In this document: positions 11,419-23,213 of the stretch, in pieces | Position numbering within the stretch: the first letter of the stretch is position 1 | Layout: each line of letters opens with the position of its first letter | From: Rusavskia elegans | Taxonomy: Eukaryota; Ascomycota; Lecanoromycetes; Teloschistales; Teloschistaceae | Direction of reading: 5' to 3' | Length of the DNA: 64,000 nucleotides | Assembly (NCBI GenBank): GCA_011316305.1 | Contig: SAUG01000030.1 | Span: forward strand, 248,001 to 312,000 | Made by a program: the position numbers and the translations under genes | Notes under the pieces: model-generated | Told to the model about the DNA's origin: nothing | What the model saw: the letters and a program-made list of their open reading frames with translations, nothing else | Databases searched by the model: none

Positions 11419-12342
11419 ATGTCTAACAGGGATCAACCCCCTTCATGCTCTGCATTCGATCCCACCAATCCTCCCAGCTACGGCTACACGCCATCCCTCA
11501 CCGCCGGCATCATCTTCGTCATCCTCTTCGCCATCGCTACAACCGCCCACCTCGCTCAAACAATCCTCTCCCGTCGATGGTGGCAGTTCCTCTTCGTCAC
11601 CGGCGCCGCCGGCGAACTCCTAGGCTGGACAGCCCGAACCTGGGCCTCCCAATGCGCCTACAGTCCCATGGCCTTCAAGATCCAAATCTCCACCCTCATC
11701 TTCAGCCCCGCCTTCTTCGCCGCAGGCATCTACATCATCCTCGGCTACTTGATCCACATCTTCGGCCCGCACACCAGCCCCCTGAGCGCCAAGCAGTACC
11801 TCTGGGTCTTCTGCACCATCGATTTCTGCTCCTTGCTCCTCCAGGCCATCGGCGGCGGGCTAGCCTCAGCCGCGGAAACAGACGCCGATCTCAAAGTGGG
11901 AACCAACACCATGATCGTCGGTATCGTTTTCCAACTCGCCGCCAACCTCGTCTTCGCCGGACTGTTCGCAAGCGTCGTGGCCAAGACGTACAACAAGGGC
12001 AAAGGAATCCTGAATGTCGACGAGCTTGCCGTCTCCCAAACGACCACCAAACGGCTACGCACACTCTGTGCCGCGACCACCGTGTCGACATTGGCTTTGA
12101 TCGTCAGAGGCGTTTACCGATCCATTGAGCTCCTCCAGGGGTGGAGGGGTTACCTCATCACCACCGAAAGCTATTTTATCGGTCTGGATGGCGCCTTGAT
12201 GGTTATCGCGGTCGCGGTTTTCGTGGTCGCGAATCCGCATTGGTTGCTGCCGCACAAGGTTGAATGTAGCGAGACTTCGTTGGAATCCGGGAACCAGAGA
12301 GGTGTGATGGAGAAGGCAGTGGATGGGAGTGAAAGCGAGTGA
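11419..12342 (+). CDS. RTA1-like lipid-translocating exporter family protein
   Basis: An intronless gene for a 307-residue, seven-helix membrane protein of the RTA1 family (Rta1, Rsb1, Pug1 and relatives), which in yeasts affects sterol-inhibitor resistance, sphingoid-base export or heme uptake. Hydrophobic segments run from about residue 27 onward. Family features include GYTPSL before helix 1, the TGAAGELLGWTAR stretch (about 66-78), the long helix with FSPAFFAAGIYIILG (about 95-110), QAIGGGLAS (about 142-150), and VRGVYRSIELLQG (about 224-236) before YFIGLDGALM. The short charged C-terminus (SETSLESGNQ) is cytosolic. The substrate cannot be assigned. Convergent with the dihydrolipoyl dehydrogenase gene. 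Confidence 0.9.
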   Translation: MSNRDQPPSCSAFDPTNPPSYGYTPSLTAGIIFVILFAIATTAHLAQTILSRRWWQFLFVTGAAGELLGWTARTWASQCAYSPMAFKIQISTLIFSPAFFAAGIYIILGYLIHIFGPHTSPLSAKQYLWVFCTIDFCSLLLQAIGGGLASAAETDADLKVGTNTMIVGIVFQLAANLVFAGLFASVVAKTYNKGKGILNVDELAVSQTTTKRLRTLCAATTVSTLALIVRGVYRSIELLQGWRGYLITTESYFIGLDGALMVIAVAVFVVANPHWLLPHKVECSETSLESGNQRGVMEKAVDGSESE

Positions 12343-12736
12343 AGGGGATGCAGCAGCGATGATCTTTTGACGCTTTTACGTATGATAGCGATGGCGTTTG
12401 GTTGGAGCAGGGACGATTAGTGCCATTGTGAAGAAAATAAAATCGAAAATTATGATCCTGATCATTTCAATTCCTCGTACTTCAGAACATGCGCGGTGAC
12501 TTTCTCATGGCTATAGGCAGGGACTGATTGTAACAATAAGCTCACAAGGTTAAATTAGCTTGTCAACCTCAAAGGTGGTCTTGAACAGCTGGCTTCGAAG
12601 CACCTGGTGACATGCACTCACCTGAATGTGATATACAAATTGTATAAAATGTGGATCATTCCCACCTGCCTCAGGCCGGAACGCCGACTACCGTCCGACC
12701 TTTTTAACAATATATACAGTACCATACCCCAGGTCC

Positions 12737-14487
12737 CTAATAGTGTATGGCCTTCGAATACGTTGCCATCGCCGCTTCCTTGAACGCTTCCGCCAACGTC
12801 GGATGCGCGTGACTGGTCCTCGCGACATCCTCACTGCTCGCTCCGTACTCTATCGCCAGCACGCCTTCAGCTATCATCTCGCCTGCATTCGGTCCCACGA
12901 TGTGGATCCCCAATATCCTGTCCGTCTCCGCATCCGAGATGAACTTCACCATGCCGTCGGTCTCCAGATTCGTCTTCGCTCGAGAGTTGGCTGAAAAAGG
13001 GAAGGAACCAATTCGGTACTTGATGCCTTGTTCTTTGAGCTCGGCTTCATTTTGACCGACCCAAGCAACTTCGGGGTGTGTGTACATGACGGAGGGGATG
13101 GCGCCGTAATTTACGTGGCCGTGACCCTTGGTGATGTATTCGATAGCTGCAACGGCTTCTTCTTCCGCTTTGTGTGCGAGCATGGGGCCGAAGGTGCAGT
13201 CACCGATGACCCGGATGTGTGGGTGTTTTGTGCGATATTGCTCGTCAATCACTAATCGGCCTTTGTTGTCAACGTCGAGACCGATGTTCTCGAGACCAAG
13301 ACCGGCCGTATAAGGACGACGACCGATAGCTACCAGGACTACGTCGGCATCGAGCTAGAAGATGTCAGTCACCATACCAAGCAATGGCACTTTATATTGC
13401 CCACTGTTTCTTTCTTTCCACCTTTGGCGGCTTCAACTTCCAGCTTGACAGTTTCACCACTGTCATCACCGCTAAGAACTTTGGTACCAAGCTTGAATTT
13501 CATCCCTTGCTTGCCTAATATCTTTTGCGTGGTCTTGGAGATTTCGGCATCCATGCCTGGTCCGCCGATCTGTCCGAGGAACTCTACAACGGTTACGTCG
13601 GAGCCTAATCTGGACCATACTGAGCCCTGCGATATGTTAATCTCTCTGATTGCTGCAGACCATGTCTTCATCGTCCCATCGTACCATTTCGAGACCAATT
13701 ATACCACCTCCAATGACTACCATCTTTTTGGGCACTTCTTGCAGATTGATCGCGCCAGTGCTGGTGACGACTCTCTTTTCGTCGATTGTTAAACCAGGGA
13801 ACGGCGTTGCCTCGCTCCCAGTCGCGATCAGAATGTTCTTCGCCAGTAAAGTAGCCTCGCCACCATCTATCTTGTTGACTTTGACCTCGTGTTCGCCGGA
13901 AAATGCGGCGGTGCCGGGAATATATTCGACGTTGTTTTTCTTAAATAGGAACTCGACACCCTTGGTCAGACCTTGTACGGAGGTATCCTTAGCGGCCATC
14001 ATCTGTTTGAGGTTGAGCTTGACGTCGCCGACGTCTATACCACGCTTTTTGGTGTCGTGTAGTATTTGGTGGTACATGTGTGAGTTGTTGAGGAGTGATT
14101 TTGAGGGGATGCAGCCAACGTTTAGACATGTCCCACCCAGAGCACCGCGCTTTTCTATGCATGCGACCTGTTCTTTCATAAGCTCTGTCGGTGAGTTGCT
14201 GATATGAGCTCAGTTGTTGTACCTTCAAACCCTCCTGTCCAGCTTTTATTGCGGCAACATATCCAGCAACACCTCCTCCGATAATCACCAAATCGTGCTC
14301 GGCTGTTGAGCGTTAGATGGCTGTGTTCTGGTAGTGGCTAGAGCTTCTTACGAGCTTCAGTTGCATAGCCCCGATCTCGTCGACTGAAGAGGTAGTACTT
14401 TGGCTGCTGGAAGGCGTAAGGAGAGCTGGCAATGAAGGGTCGCGAGGCGGGTTTCGAGGCTACTCGGGGTAGCAGCGTCCGGATCAT
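12737..14487 (-). CDS. LPD1: Dihydrolipoyl dehydrogenase, mitochondrial (E3)
   Basis: FAD flavoprotein that reoxidises dihydrolipoamide with NAD+; the shared E3 of pyruvate, 2-oxoglutarate and branched-chain dehydrogenases and of glycine cleavage, in the mitochondrial matrix. Exons are 14352-14487, 14223-14302, 13685-14167, 13405-13626 and 12737-13354, giving 512 residues, the usual size. The N-terminus [18 protein letters not shown] is a basic presequence. The FAD motif is [13 protein letters not shown], the redox disulfide is C86/C91 in [12 protein letters not shown], the NAD motif is [16 protein letters not shown] (spanning an intron), and the C-terminal HAHPTLAE carries the catalytic His491 and Glu496. 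The fourth intron has a less usual GTGGGC donor but restores the expected ETLDADVV join. Confidence 0.95.
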
Positions 14488-14855
14488 GGTGTGGCGGACG
14501 GCACAAATGCTAGAGAAGGACGCACGGGGGACGAAGAGTCTGAGAGAGAAGGCGACTCGCTGATCGTCAATGAAGCGTTGGATTCGGTCTAAACTCCGCA
14601 ATCAGGAAGTTTACTCATAATTAATAGTGATTGAGGTCGGGGAAGCGGTGGCGGAATGACCGATCGATGGAGCTGCTAGCCGCTTCTAGCCGTACTCGTA
14701 TATTCATACCTTAAGTACATAAGGTACCAACCATACCATCAGGGATTCAACGGTCATCTATTTGATGCCCAAGCGTCGCACAAAATTGAAAGCTTTGAGG
14801 CATGTCGGAAACTTAACGATCGTGGCCAGAGTAGCTCAGTTGCATGTCGAAGATT

Positions 14856-17544
14856 CTACTCTTCCACGATCCCCGAAGTGACCACTGCATCCAGTGCATT
14901 TCTGGCTACTCTACATCCCCATTTCACAGTCTCGTTGTCCGCCTTGGTCCCAGCAACATCTGTTTTGCTGACCGTCTTCTTCAAGAAACTTTGCAGGCCT
15001 TGAGCCAGTCCCGGATGTCCATTCGCGTGGACAAAGGTCTCAATCACTCTGCTCTCGTCTCTTGAGCCACCCACTCCCTTCTGTGAATGTAATATAATAG
15101 CAATCATCATCAATTCGACCAAGATACTTGTCTTTGGCTGCAAGTAAGGGAAGTTGAGGACCTTCTCTGGTTAGAGTGATGCATCAGGCAGCCGAGTGGA
15201 ATGCCTTACCTTGAGAATGTTCAGAGTCAATCCTCCTTCTGCAACAAGCGTCCCAAACATTTTGGCTAGGTTGACAATCCTCCGCATCGGCAACGTCTCA
15301 CTGTCCTCTTCAGCCTCGTACTGCTCATCGTCTGGGCCATCGCCCAGACGCTTGAAGATTCCCCACAAGGAGAACTGGAATGCCATCTTGTAATTCCCAC
15401 GAGATGCACAGAGCCGCCGTGCGAGAAGAGAGTAGTACGGATTGTACGCTTGTTCAACTCCAGCACAGTGCATGATGACCTTGGCGATTTCCGGTTCCTG
15501 CGTTTTCTTCAATCCCAAGTTCATCAAAAGCTGGAAGGCGTTGTTGTAGTCGCTGGCCGACAGGATGATCTTGAAAATAGATTGTCGGACACTAGTGTTC
15601 ATGCCTTGATCCCGAGCCATCTGTAGCAATTCGTCGGCTGACTCCGTGGGATCCTGCGAGCGCGCCTTGTCCAGGGGTACTATGTTGTCTTGTCTGTCAT
15701 CGACCGGGTCCTTGTAGCTGGCGCCAATGAGCCACCATTTCCCTCTCTGGTCAGATTCCCGGATATCAGACACACCAATCCTCAAGGGTTCACTAGCTTT
15801 CACACTGCGCGTGTTGAGGGATCCAAGAGTCTTCTTCATGCGAATTACGTGCTCAGACATTATCGTGGAGGCTGCAATCCCGGTCTTCATGCGGTTGTTT
15901 TTCAGGTTGTTGATGGTCTCAATCATGAATTTGGTTCGAACCGATAATTTCTGTTCTCCGATTCTCCCTACCGCGTTCTGAACAAGAAGCACGATCTCTT
16001 TCAAGGCCGAAGGATCATCCTGTCGTAGCTGCGGTCCAGCGTCTGACCGTCGGTATAAGCAAGAAGTATACTAAGATCCAAGCAAGATAACCTACTTCGC
16101 AGCATTTTGAGGAGCAATTCCACCTTGTCTTCTGACAGATCCTCAATGAACATCTTAATGTAGTCATAAATAAGCTTACTGCCGACAAGCTGGAAGGTAT
16201 ACAGCGACGATAGCAAGCTCGCCAGATTCGTGAGTTTCTTTCTAAATCGCTCATCATCTTTATCAACGTCAAGGTTTAGACGGAACTCCTCGTCAATCCT
16301 CTGAATAACCTGTGCTCCGAAGTCGGGACCGATCATCTTGTACACAGCCGTAATAAAGCCAGCATGGAGGATGACGAAGGTATCCTGTAGACCTGCGGGG
16401 TCAGACAGCAAGCCAAGTAAAAGGTCCAATAGCGTTAATGAAACATGTTGTCGAGGATTGGTTTGGTATAGAGACTCGACGTTCCCAAGGATAGATATCA
16501 GGTTTGCTTCGGAGAGACGATTGATGAGTCCTTGTACCTTTCGCCGTAGTCGGGAGAGATCTTCTGTCTCTGAAGACGTTTGACCTCGTAATGATGGTGG
16601 CGTATACTTAGGTGCGGCAACTTCAGCAGTAACAGGGGCTCTATAGGGATCCTCTCGAATTCCGTTCTTTGCCGGTATGATGCCAGATGAGGAACCGCTG
16701 GAATCTTGAGACATTGAATCATCGTTGCTCTCGCTACCCGTAAAAAGACCCTCGTTGCCATGGTCCTGATCATCATTACTCATCTCTGGGTCACTCAGTC
16801 CGTCGAACGAGCTACCCGTTCCTTCACTATCATCCATTGCTGACGGATCAATTGCGATGGCGCCCCGGTCAACTCTGCGAGCTTTCTTCCTCTTCCTTTC
16901 AAGCCATTCCTCTCCGTCGTCTCGCTTCCTCTTGCTACGAATCCCATCACCGCTAAGGTCATCTCCCAATCCACCCAGAAGATCATCGAGACCATCTTCC
17001 TCAAAAGATTTAGGCAGCTTCTTCTTGTCTTTCACCCCCAGGGCCTTCTCCAAAGCTGCAATCTCCGCATCGTCGGCGGCGAGTTTGTCCTTCACCCCTC
17101 GAGAGATAATTTTTTGAGATGAGTGGGGCGGTGGGCTTGAGACATCATCATCAGGTAGTATATGCTTCTTTTTGGGAGAATTCAATATAGATTTCGGAGG
17201 AGTGTTCCCATTTGGTTTTCGAGATGGCAATTGATCAACCGGTTCCTGACGATCATTTCTAACGACCTTGGACTGGGAGTCTGGCGTAGAGGGACCTTCG
17301 CGCTTGTTCAACAAGTTTAGCTTTCGCTGCGGCCTGTGAACTTTTTTCTCTGCTTTCGCCGCCTTTCTGCGCTCTTTGCGGATGCCGGGATAGGGTTGCT
17401 TGCGTTTTGAGAAAGTTGGATTCTCTACTAAACGTGTTAGAGATGATCCTGGCCTCCAGGGCGGATTGTATGAGTACCTTTGATGCCGATCTCTTCTTTG
17501 AGACTCCGGGGGAGCGTTGTAGTCTTATGATCTGATTGATACAT
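14856..17544 (-). CDS. SGD1: Sgd1/NOM1-like nucleolar MIF4G/MA3 protein
   Basis: Nucleolar factor of 18S rRNA maturation and 40S assembly. Exons are 17478-17544, 16096-17427, 15210-16042 and 14856-15161, giving 845 residues. The first exon (MYQSDHKTTTLPRSLKEE) joins a strongly basic RKERRKAAKAEKK nuclear/nucleolar signal, then an acidic Ser/Asp-rich disordered region, then the MIF4G helical repeats (from about LRRKVQGLINRLSEANL) and the C-terminal MA3 domain (SVRQSIFKIILSASDYNNAF onward). The third exon join restores RNAGPQLRQDDPSALKEI, typical of the end of MIF4G in this family. Its start codon is only 127 bp from that of SRP14 on the other strand, implying a shared promoter. Confidence 0.92.
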
Positions 17545-17671
17545 GGTAATATTTCTAAGATCGTGGGGAATTCCCGATAAGATCAAAACTCCCCGCCAAG
17601 CATTTTAATTCTAAGTTCGTGACCGCAGAGGCTTTCATCACTAGACGGACAAGTCCTCACTTTGTTCAACA

Positions 17672-18199
17672 ATGGCATCTGGTCACCTAAGCATCGACGA
17701 TGTAAGCCCTCTCAATGCATCACCGATGCGATTCGGAAACCAGCTAATCGATAAAGTTCTTCACCCGCCTTTCCTCCCTCTTCCAATCCCGCCGCAACTC
17801 CACCCACGGCTCCATATTCCTGACCCAGAAACGATGTGGGACACATCTTTGCAATCAAGTCATTCGACTCTGACCGAAGATCCAGTGTCCTTCCAATCCC
17901 CATCCACATCATCCGCGACACCAACCAGCACGCCCTCTCCTGACTCCGCCCCCTCGTCCCCCCTTCCGATCCTCATTCGTGCCTCAAATGGCAAGTCGAA
18001 GGAGAAGCGCATAGATAAGATCAAACTCTCAACCATTGTTCAGCCGGATCAGTTGGAAGGCTTCTTTATCAAGTATGCAGAAGTGATCAAAGGAGGGGCG
18101 ACGGCATTGAAGAAGAGGGATCGGAGCGGGAGGAAAAAGGCGACAAAGGCCAAGAAGAAGGGGAAGGGCGGTGGAGGTACGGACGGGGATAAAAAATGA
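17672..18199 (+). CDS. SRP14: Signal recognition particle subunit SRP14
   Basis: Alu-domain subunit of the cytosolic signal recognition particle, which slows translation elongation during ER targeting. Exons are 17672-17701, 17757-17835 and 17886-18199, giving 140 residues. Splicing changes frame in the middle exon and yields HLSIDDFFTRLSSLFQSRRN, then GSIFLTQKRLSFQSP, the expected SRP14 fold, then PLPILIRASNGKSK, KIKLSTIVQPDQLEGFF and a Lys/Gly-rich RNA-binding tail. Both introns lack in-frame stops in the unspliced frame, so an unspliced 175-aa ORF exists whose centre is nonsense relative to the family. Intron 2 uses a GTGGGA donor. Divergent from the Sgd1-like gene and convergent with SMC4. 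Confidence 0.92.
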   Translation: MASGHLSIDDVSPLNASPMRFGNQLIDKVLHPPFLPLPIPPQLHPRLHIPDPETMWDTSLQSSHSTLTEDPVSFQSPSTSSATPTSTPSPDSAPSSPLPILIRASNGKSKEKRIDKIKLSTIVQPDQLEGFFIKYAEVIKGGATALKKRDRSGRKKATKAKKKGKGGGGTDGDKK

Positions 18200-18481
18200 A
18201 GCAGAAGGGTGTGAAAAGTTGTATGTTCGTCATGACTTCGTGTACTCGAGATACCCAAGATCGTTGTTCAAATAAACCCGGAGTGTTGTGGGCTGGGGAG
18301 AGGATAAGAAGATCTCTCTGACAGTCAACCATGATACTGATGTACAGAAGAAGCAAATGAGACCGTGTCCAACCATCTGGTTCCGCCTGCCAGCACCGAA
18401 CGTCGTCTTGTGAAATATGAAGCGACGACCCAAAGGAAGGAAATTGCACTTTCCGACACCATAAAGATCCGCCGCCCCCGA

Positions 18482-21400
18482 CTAGGCATTTCGATTGATG
18501 TAGTCCCGGTTCTCGACAGTAACACTCTTCGTCTGGGAATCATCAGCGGACAAGTCTGTCTCGGAACAGACATTGAAAGCTCACCATGTGATTTACTTTG
18601 TACACGCCCACCAACCTCGAAGCGAGTTCAAACTGTCAGAGTCAGTATCAAAATTCCAAGTGGGAAACAGTCCCCGCCCAACATACCATGTTGTTTCTCA
18701 GAGAAATCACAATAAACTGCGCGTTCTTCGTCCGCTCTTTGATATAGCTCGCGACGATTGAAACATTACGGAAGTCCAAAGCGGCGTCAATCTCGTCCAT
18801 GACATACAGCGGTGTCGGCTTGTAATGATGCAGAGCAAACACCAGCGCCAGACTGCTCAAGGTCTTCTCGCCCCCGGAGAGATTGGATATATTCTTCCAT
18901 GACTTCTTGGGTGGCATGACGCTGAATAGGATTCCCTCGGAAAAGGGGTCAAGCGAGTCAACCAGCTCGAGCTCGGCGTTACCGCCCATGGTGATCATTT
19001 GGTACATCTCTTTCAGTCGTAGCGAAATCAGACTAAAGCCTTGCATGAAGCCCTCAAGACGGAGCCTCCGGAGGTCATCGCAGCGTTTTTTAGCTGCGTC
19101 CCGGCCACTGACTGCAGATTGCAGGTCACCGAAGCGTGCGGTATACTCTTCAACACGGCGTCGATATTCCGCCAGGACGCCAAGATCAACGTTATTGTTC
19201 TGGGTCTTCTCTTCCAGAATGGCAATCTCGGCTTTGAGGGATTCCTTGTCCATGTCTGCGAGCTCGTCCTTGGTATACTGTGGGAGCTCTTCGACGCTAT
19301 GCTCCCCGTCAAGGTCGCTGGGCCATGTCAGTGTATGATTCTATTCCGCCTCCGTTGAGCTCACCTGGTCGACTGCAGTGCAAGCTTAGAGGCTTTGTCC
19401 GTCCAATACTTTAATCGCTTCTGATTTTCTGAGAGGACCTTTTGGTTTTCTTCGAGCTTGTTTCGCATTTCAATCTCGACCGCTCGATTTTCGTTCAGTT
19501 CCACAGTCTTCTGGTCAAGCTCGCTTTTCAGTGTGGCTAGTTGCTCCTGCTTCAAATCCAATTCCTGCCGGAAGCCAGAAAGGTCAATAGAGCTGCGTTC
19601 GGAAGAGCATGCACCGAACGCGAACGAAGACGAAGATACATATGTACACGCCAGTACGCGGGCCACGACACAGGAAGGGTCATCACATACCTCTTGAGCT
19701 TCTTCAGCTTTTCTCTTCGATCCAGACGCATCCGACACCTGATTCGCAAACTCAGTAGCCAAGCTTTCAGACTCCTCTGCTGCAGCTGCAATTTCTCGCT
19801 CGGCGTCATCGTAGGCCTTTTGGTGCTTTTTCTTCTGCTGTTCCGCTTTTGATCGCGCAACTTCAGCATTGGAGATCTCTTCGGTCAAGGTGCTGATCTG
19901 TTCGTTGAGACCATCTACTTTAGCTTTCTGAGCCCTCAACCTGACACCCCCAGCCTCCATGATTTTGCCTTGCAGTACTTGTATTTCGGCATCGACCCCC
20001 GCGGTCTCTGCTCGTAATTTGTCGACCTCCTTGTTCAGCTTCGATAATTGCTTCTCCAGAGTATTGATGCGAGTCTCATCTGATGCCGAAGGCTGTTGCG
20101 TATCCGTTAACTCTCTTAGGCGTCGTTCTGTATCCGCCAAATTTCGTATAATGCTCTCGATTTCAAGAGCGACTTTCTGCATCTCAATTTCGATTTTGGG
20201 AATCTGGTCGGTCAATTCCTTCAAAGAAGCCTCCATGGCACGTTGACCTTCTTGGAACGCCTGAAAGTCTCTTTCGAGACTGTCCCGGTCAACCTCTAGT
20301 TTGGATACTTGTTCCTTCGTTGTCTCGACGACCAGCTTTGACGACATTCCACCTCGAGCCACGCGGGTACCGCCACCGCTCATTGTACCTGAAACGTCGA
20401 TGAGCTGACCGTCAAGAGTTACGACTCGCCATCTTCTGGCACCATAGGCAATGCGATTAGCTTGTTCAAGGTCTTTGGCGACAAGTGTGTTCTGGAGTAC
20501 GCTGAAGAAGGCTGGTTGAAAGATGGAGTTCTTGGGCTTGACAAGATCGAAAAGGCGCGGGACTCCTTCGGGTGTGTCAATTACTGATAGATCTCGCCGA
20601 GCAAGTCGGTCCAAAAGAATGAAGTTTGCTCGACCCAAGTTGTTTTTCCGCAAATAATCGATACACTGCTGGCCCACTTCGACTGAGTCCACGACTAGAT
20701 TCTCCAAAGAAGCACATGCCGTGGATATCGCGACATCATACTGTTGGTCAATAGTTCCCAGATTACCCAGACGGCCATGAAAACCTTCGATCCGGCCCGA
20801 CTCTTTCAACCTCATCAGACCATTCAAAACATTTCCTTGACTTTGTGAACTTGATAAGCTCGCTCTGGCTTCATCAGCCTTTTGGCGTGCCCCTGATAGT
20901 TGAGACCGTAAAGTAGGTTCATTTTTCGCGGATATTGAGACTTCGTTTTGCGTTCGTGCAGCATCCTTCTCAACCTGAATTTTAGTAGCTTTCAAGTTCT
21001 TGAGTTCCACTTCTTTGCTTTTCTTCGTCTCCTGCAGGGTTCGCATTCTTTCCTGCATCTCCTCTAGCGCAACGTCATCAGCTGATGCCCGTTCACGTAG
21101 GATATCAAGTTCGCTTTGGGTGACTGCAATCGACGATAGCTTTTCGTTGATTCTCTGGTTCCAAGGCTCAAGACTTTTCTGCTTGACGGCAATCTGATCA
21201 GAGAAGCCCTGGGTCTTTCCTTTAAGACCATCACGGACGGCAGCAAGTTCTTTCTCTTCGAGTCGCACACTCTTTTCAAGAGCACTGATCTCTTTCGTGT
21301 TGCGCTCAATATCATCGGCGTGTTTCTGAATCAGGCTATTAGCTTCCGAGCCAGACAGACGACTTGTCTGCAAAGACTTTTCGAGCTTTGTCTGCTTGGT

Positions 21401-23048
21401 CCTCAGGAACTTCTTTTTCTCCTCGAACTTGACTTGCTCCTTATCGTGTCTTGCCATTTCTTTGATAACTGCTTGCGTAGCTTTTTGAAGTGCTTCAAAT
21501 TCCTTGGCGCCTCGTTTGTAGTCCTTCTCCAGGCTTTTGATGCCGTCTTCGTTGCCTTGATGTTTACCGAGTTCTGCATTAAGCTGTTCCTGCATCTGCC
21601 CGATTGCTTCCTCGGTGACCTTCAGATTGTCATCGCACTCGTCGATGTAAACCTGATACAATGCCGACTGCTTGTACGCTAATTCGTTCTCGTCCTTGAT
21701 GTACGCCAGTGCTTTGTTCTTCTTGTCTTCGAGACCGTTCTTCTCCTTTTCGACATGCTGGACACGAGCACTCTTCTCCGTACAAACTTCATTCAGAGTG
21801 TCAACTTCAACGGCTGATTCCTCAATAGGAGTTTTGTATTTGGAAGTTCCAATGATATCCTCCAGGTACTCCAGTAGACCATCGTCATGCTCATTTGCCG
21901 CTTTTGGTTTCATTTGTGCAATAGACTCTACCTCACCCTGCAAGATCAAAAACCGCTTGTGGTCAAGATCAACGCCTCGGTCTTTCAGGAGTGTCGTTAC
22001 AGTGGTGAAGCTGGACTCTTGGCTGTTGATGTAGTATTTGCTCGCGTTGCTCTTGAATGCTCTCCGGCTGATAATCAGTGTGGAATCTGGGAGTACTTCG
22101 TGGCCACCTCCGGGCTAGGTGATGATCAGCATTCGCCGCGTGAATCGAAGTCAATGTGTGACCTACCAGATCCCTGACTTCCTGAAAGTGCACTTCAACC
22201 TCACAGTGGTCAAGGTTCGGGAATTTGGCCGAGTTGTGTATCAAAGCGGAGATCTTGCCTTGCCTCATTTTGCTCGCACGAAAGCCAAAGACAAACAGCA
22301 GAGAGTCGATCACATTTGACTTGCCTGATCCATTGGGACCTACCACAGAAGAAAAGGAGGCGTGAAAAGGTCCGACCTCCTGCCTTCCTGCATAACTCTT
22401 GAAATTAGTCAGGACCAGATATTGGATCACAGTCCTGGACTTGGGGCCTGCGCTCGTTTCTTGGGGTGGCACGCCCAGAGCTCGAGACCTAATGACAATG
22501 TCCATCGGCTTTTCCAGGACCATGTCCATGGACTTGACAGGCACGAAGGCCTTGGGCGTATCGACGGGCGCGTGGGGTTGCCCATTGACAGCGGCATGTG
22601 TGATGTCAGCCAAAGGGGTTCCATGTATCTGTGATGGTTCAGGACTGGCGGTAGCTCTCGGAGTAGGCAGCGGCGGAGGCAGCTCTGCGACAGATGCTCG
22701 TCCTTTGCGCGTTGGTGCAGCACTCTTGCGCTTGCGCGGAGATGGTTTCTTGGTCGGCGACACAGGCTCTGGTGCTACAGTCTCCTCGGGGTGAAAGACC
22801 TGAGTGGGTTCAAGGACTTCTGTCTTTCGCGTCCTTCGTGCGCGCCCGTTGGCTCGTGGAGTTGTTGGTTCCTCGGTGGTTTTGCGCCGCGTGGTTCGTT
22901 TGGGGCTTTTGGGAGCGGGCGTGAAGTCATTATCATCCTCCTCTTCATTGGGAACATCCTTCGACATCTCTTCATCAGAGTCGTCGACAACAAGGTTTCT
23001 TCGCGTCGCTGCCCTTCTGGACGGTCGTGCTGGTGACAACGAAGCCAT
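18482..23048 (-). CDS. SMC4: Condensin subunit SMC4
   Basis: ATPase subunit of condensin, which compacts and resolves mitotic chromosomes. Exons are 22167-23048, 19691-22114, 19365-19564, 18687-19317, 18585-18632 and 18482-18532, giving 1411 residues, the usual length. Walker A is GPNGSGKS (237-244), the ABC signature LSGGEK (about 1315-1320) and Walker B YVMDEIDAALD (about 1340-1350). Two long coiled coils flank a hinge (around GFHGRLGNLGTIDQQYD to SGTMSGGGTRVARGG). The N-terminal extension is disordered, basic and Ser/Pro-rich, as in other fungal SMC4 proteins. The last two coding exons are only 48 and 51 bp and complete the conserved end (FELASRLVGVYKVNHM, then TKSVTVENRD). The intron 19565-19690 is 126 bp, in frame and without stops. 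The start at 23048 was chosen over an upstream in-frame Met because MASLSPARPSRRAATRR matches the family. Confidence 0.95.
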
Positions 23049-23213
23049 GGCTCGGGATCGGGGTTGATTGCGAACGGACGAGATGATGTGTTTACGCACG
23101 AGGGTCGTCTGTTTACGGTCAGCCCTACCCGAGACCACCTCGAGTCACCCTCTCTGACTTTCAGAAACAGCCGTTAACGATGATCGTTGAAAGCATATAA
23201 ACCAGAGCAATCG
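23049..23213. promoter_or_regulatory. Short bidirectional promoter between SMC4 and the ELYS-like gene
   Basis: Only 165 bp separate the two start codons, so both genes must share promoter DNA. The position is inferred from the gene models; no specific binding motif was identified. Confidence 0.5.

Noticed and set aside
11445..12128. 227-codon His/Arg-rich ORF overlapping RTA1
   Set aside because: This is the +2 frame of the RTA1 gene; the Arg/His composition is a by-product of Ala/Leu/Ile codons in the true frame.
14825..14890. tRNA-like D-arm (AGAGTAGCTCAGTTG)
   Set aside because: No matching anticodon or T-arm (GGTTCGAAT-type) follows, and the acceptor stem does not pair. It lies at the 3' end of the Sgd1-like gene.
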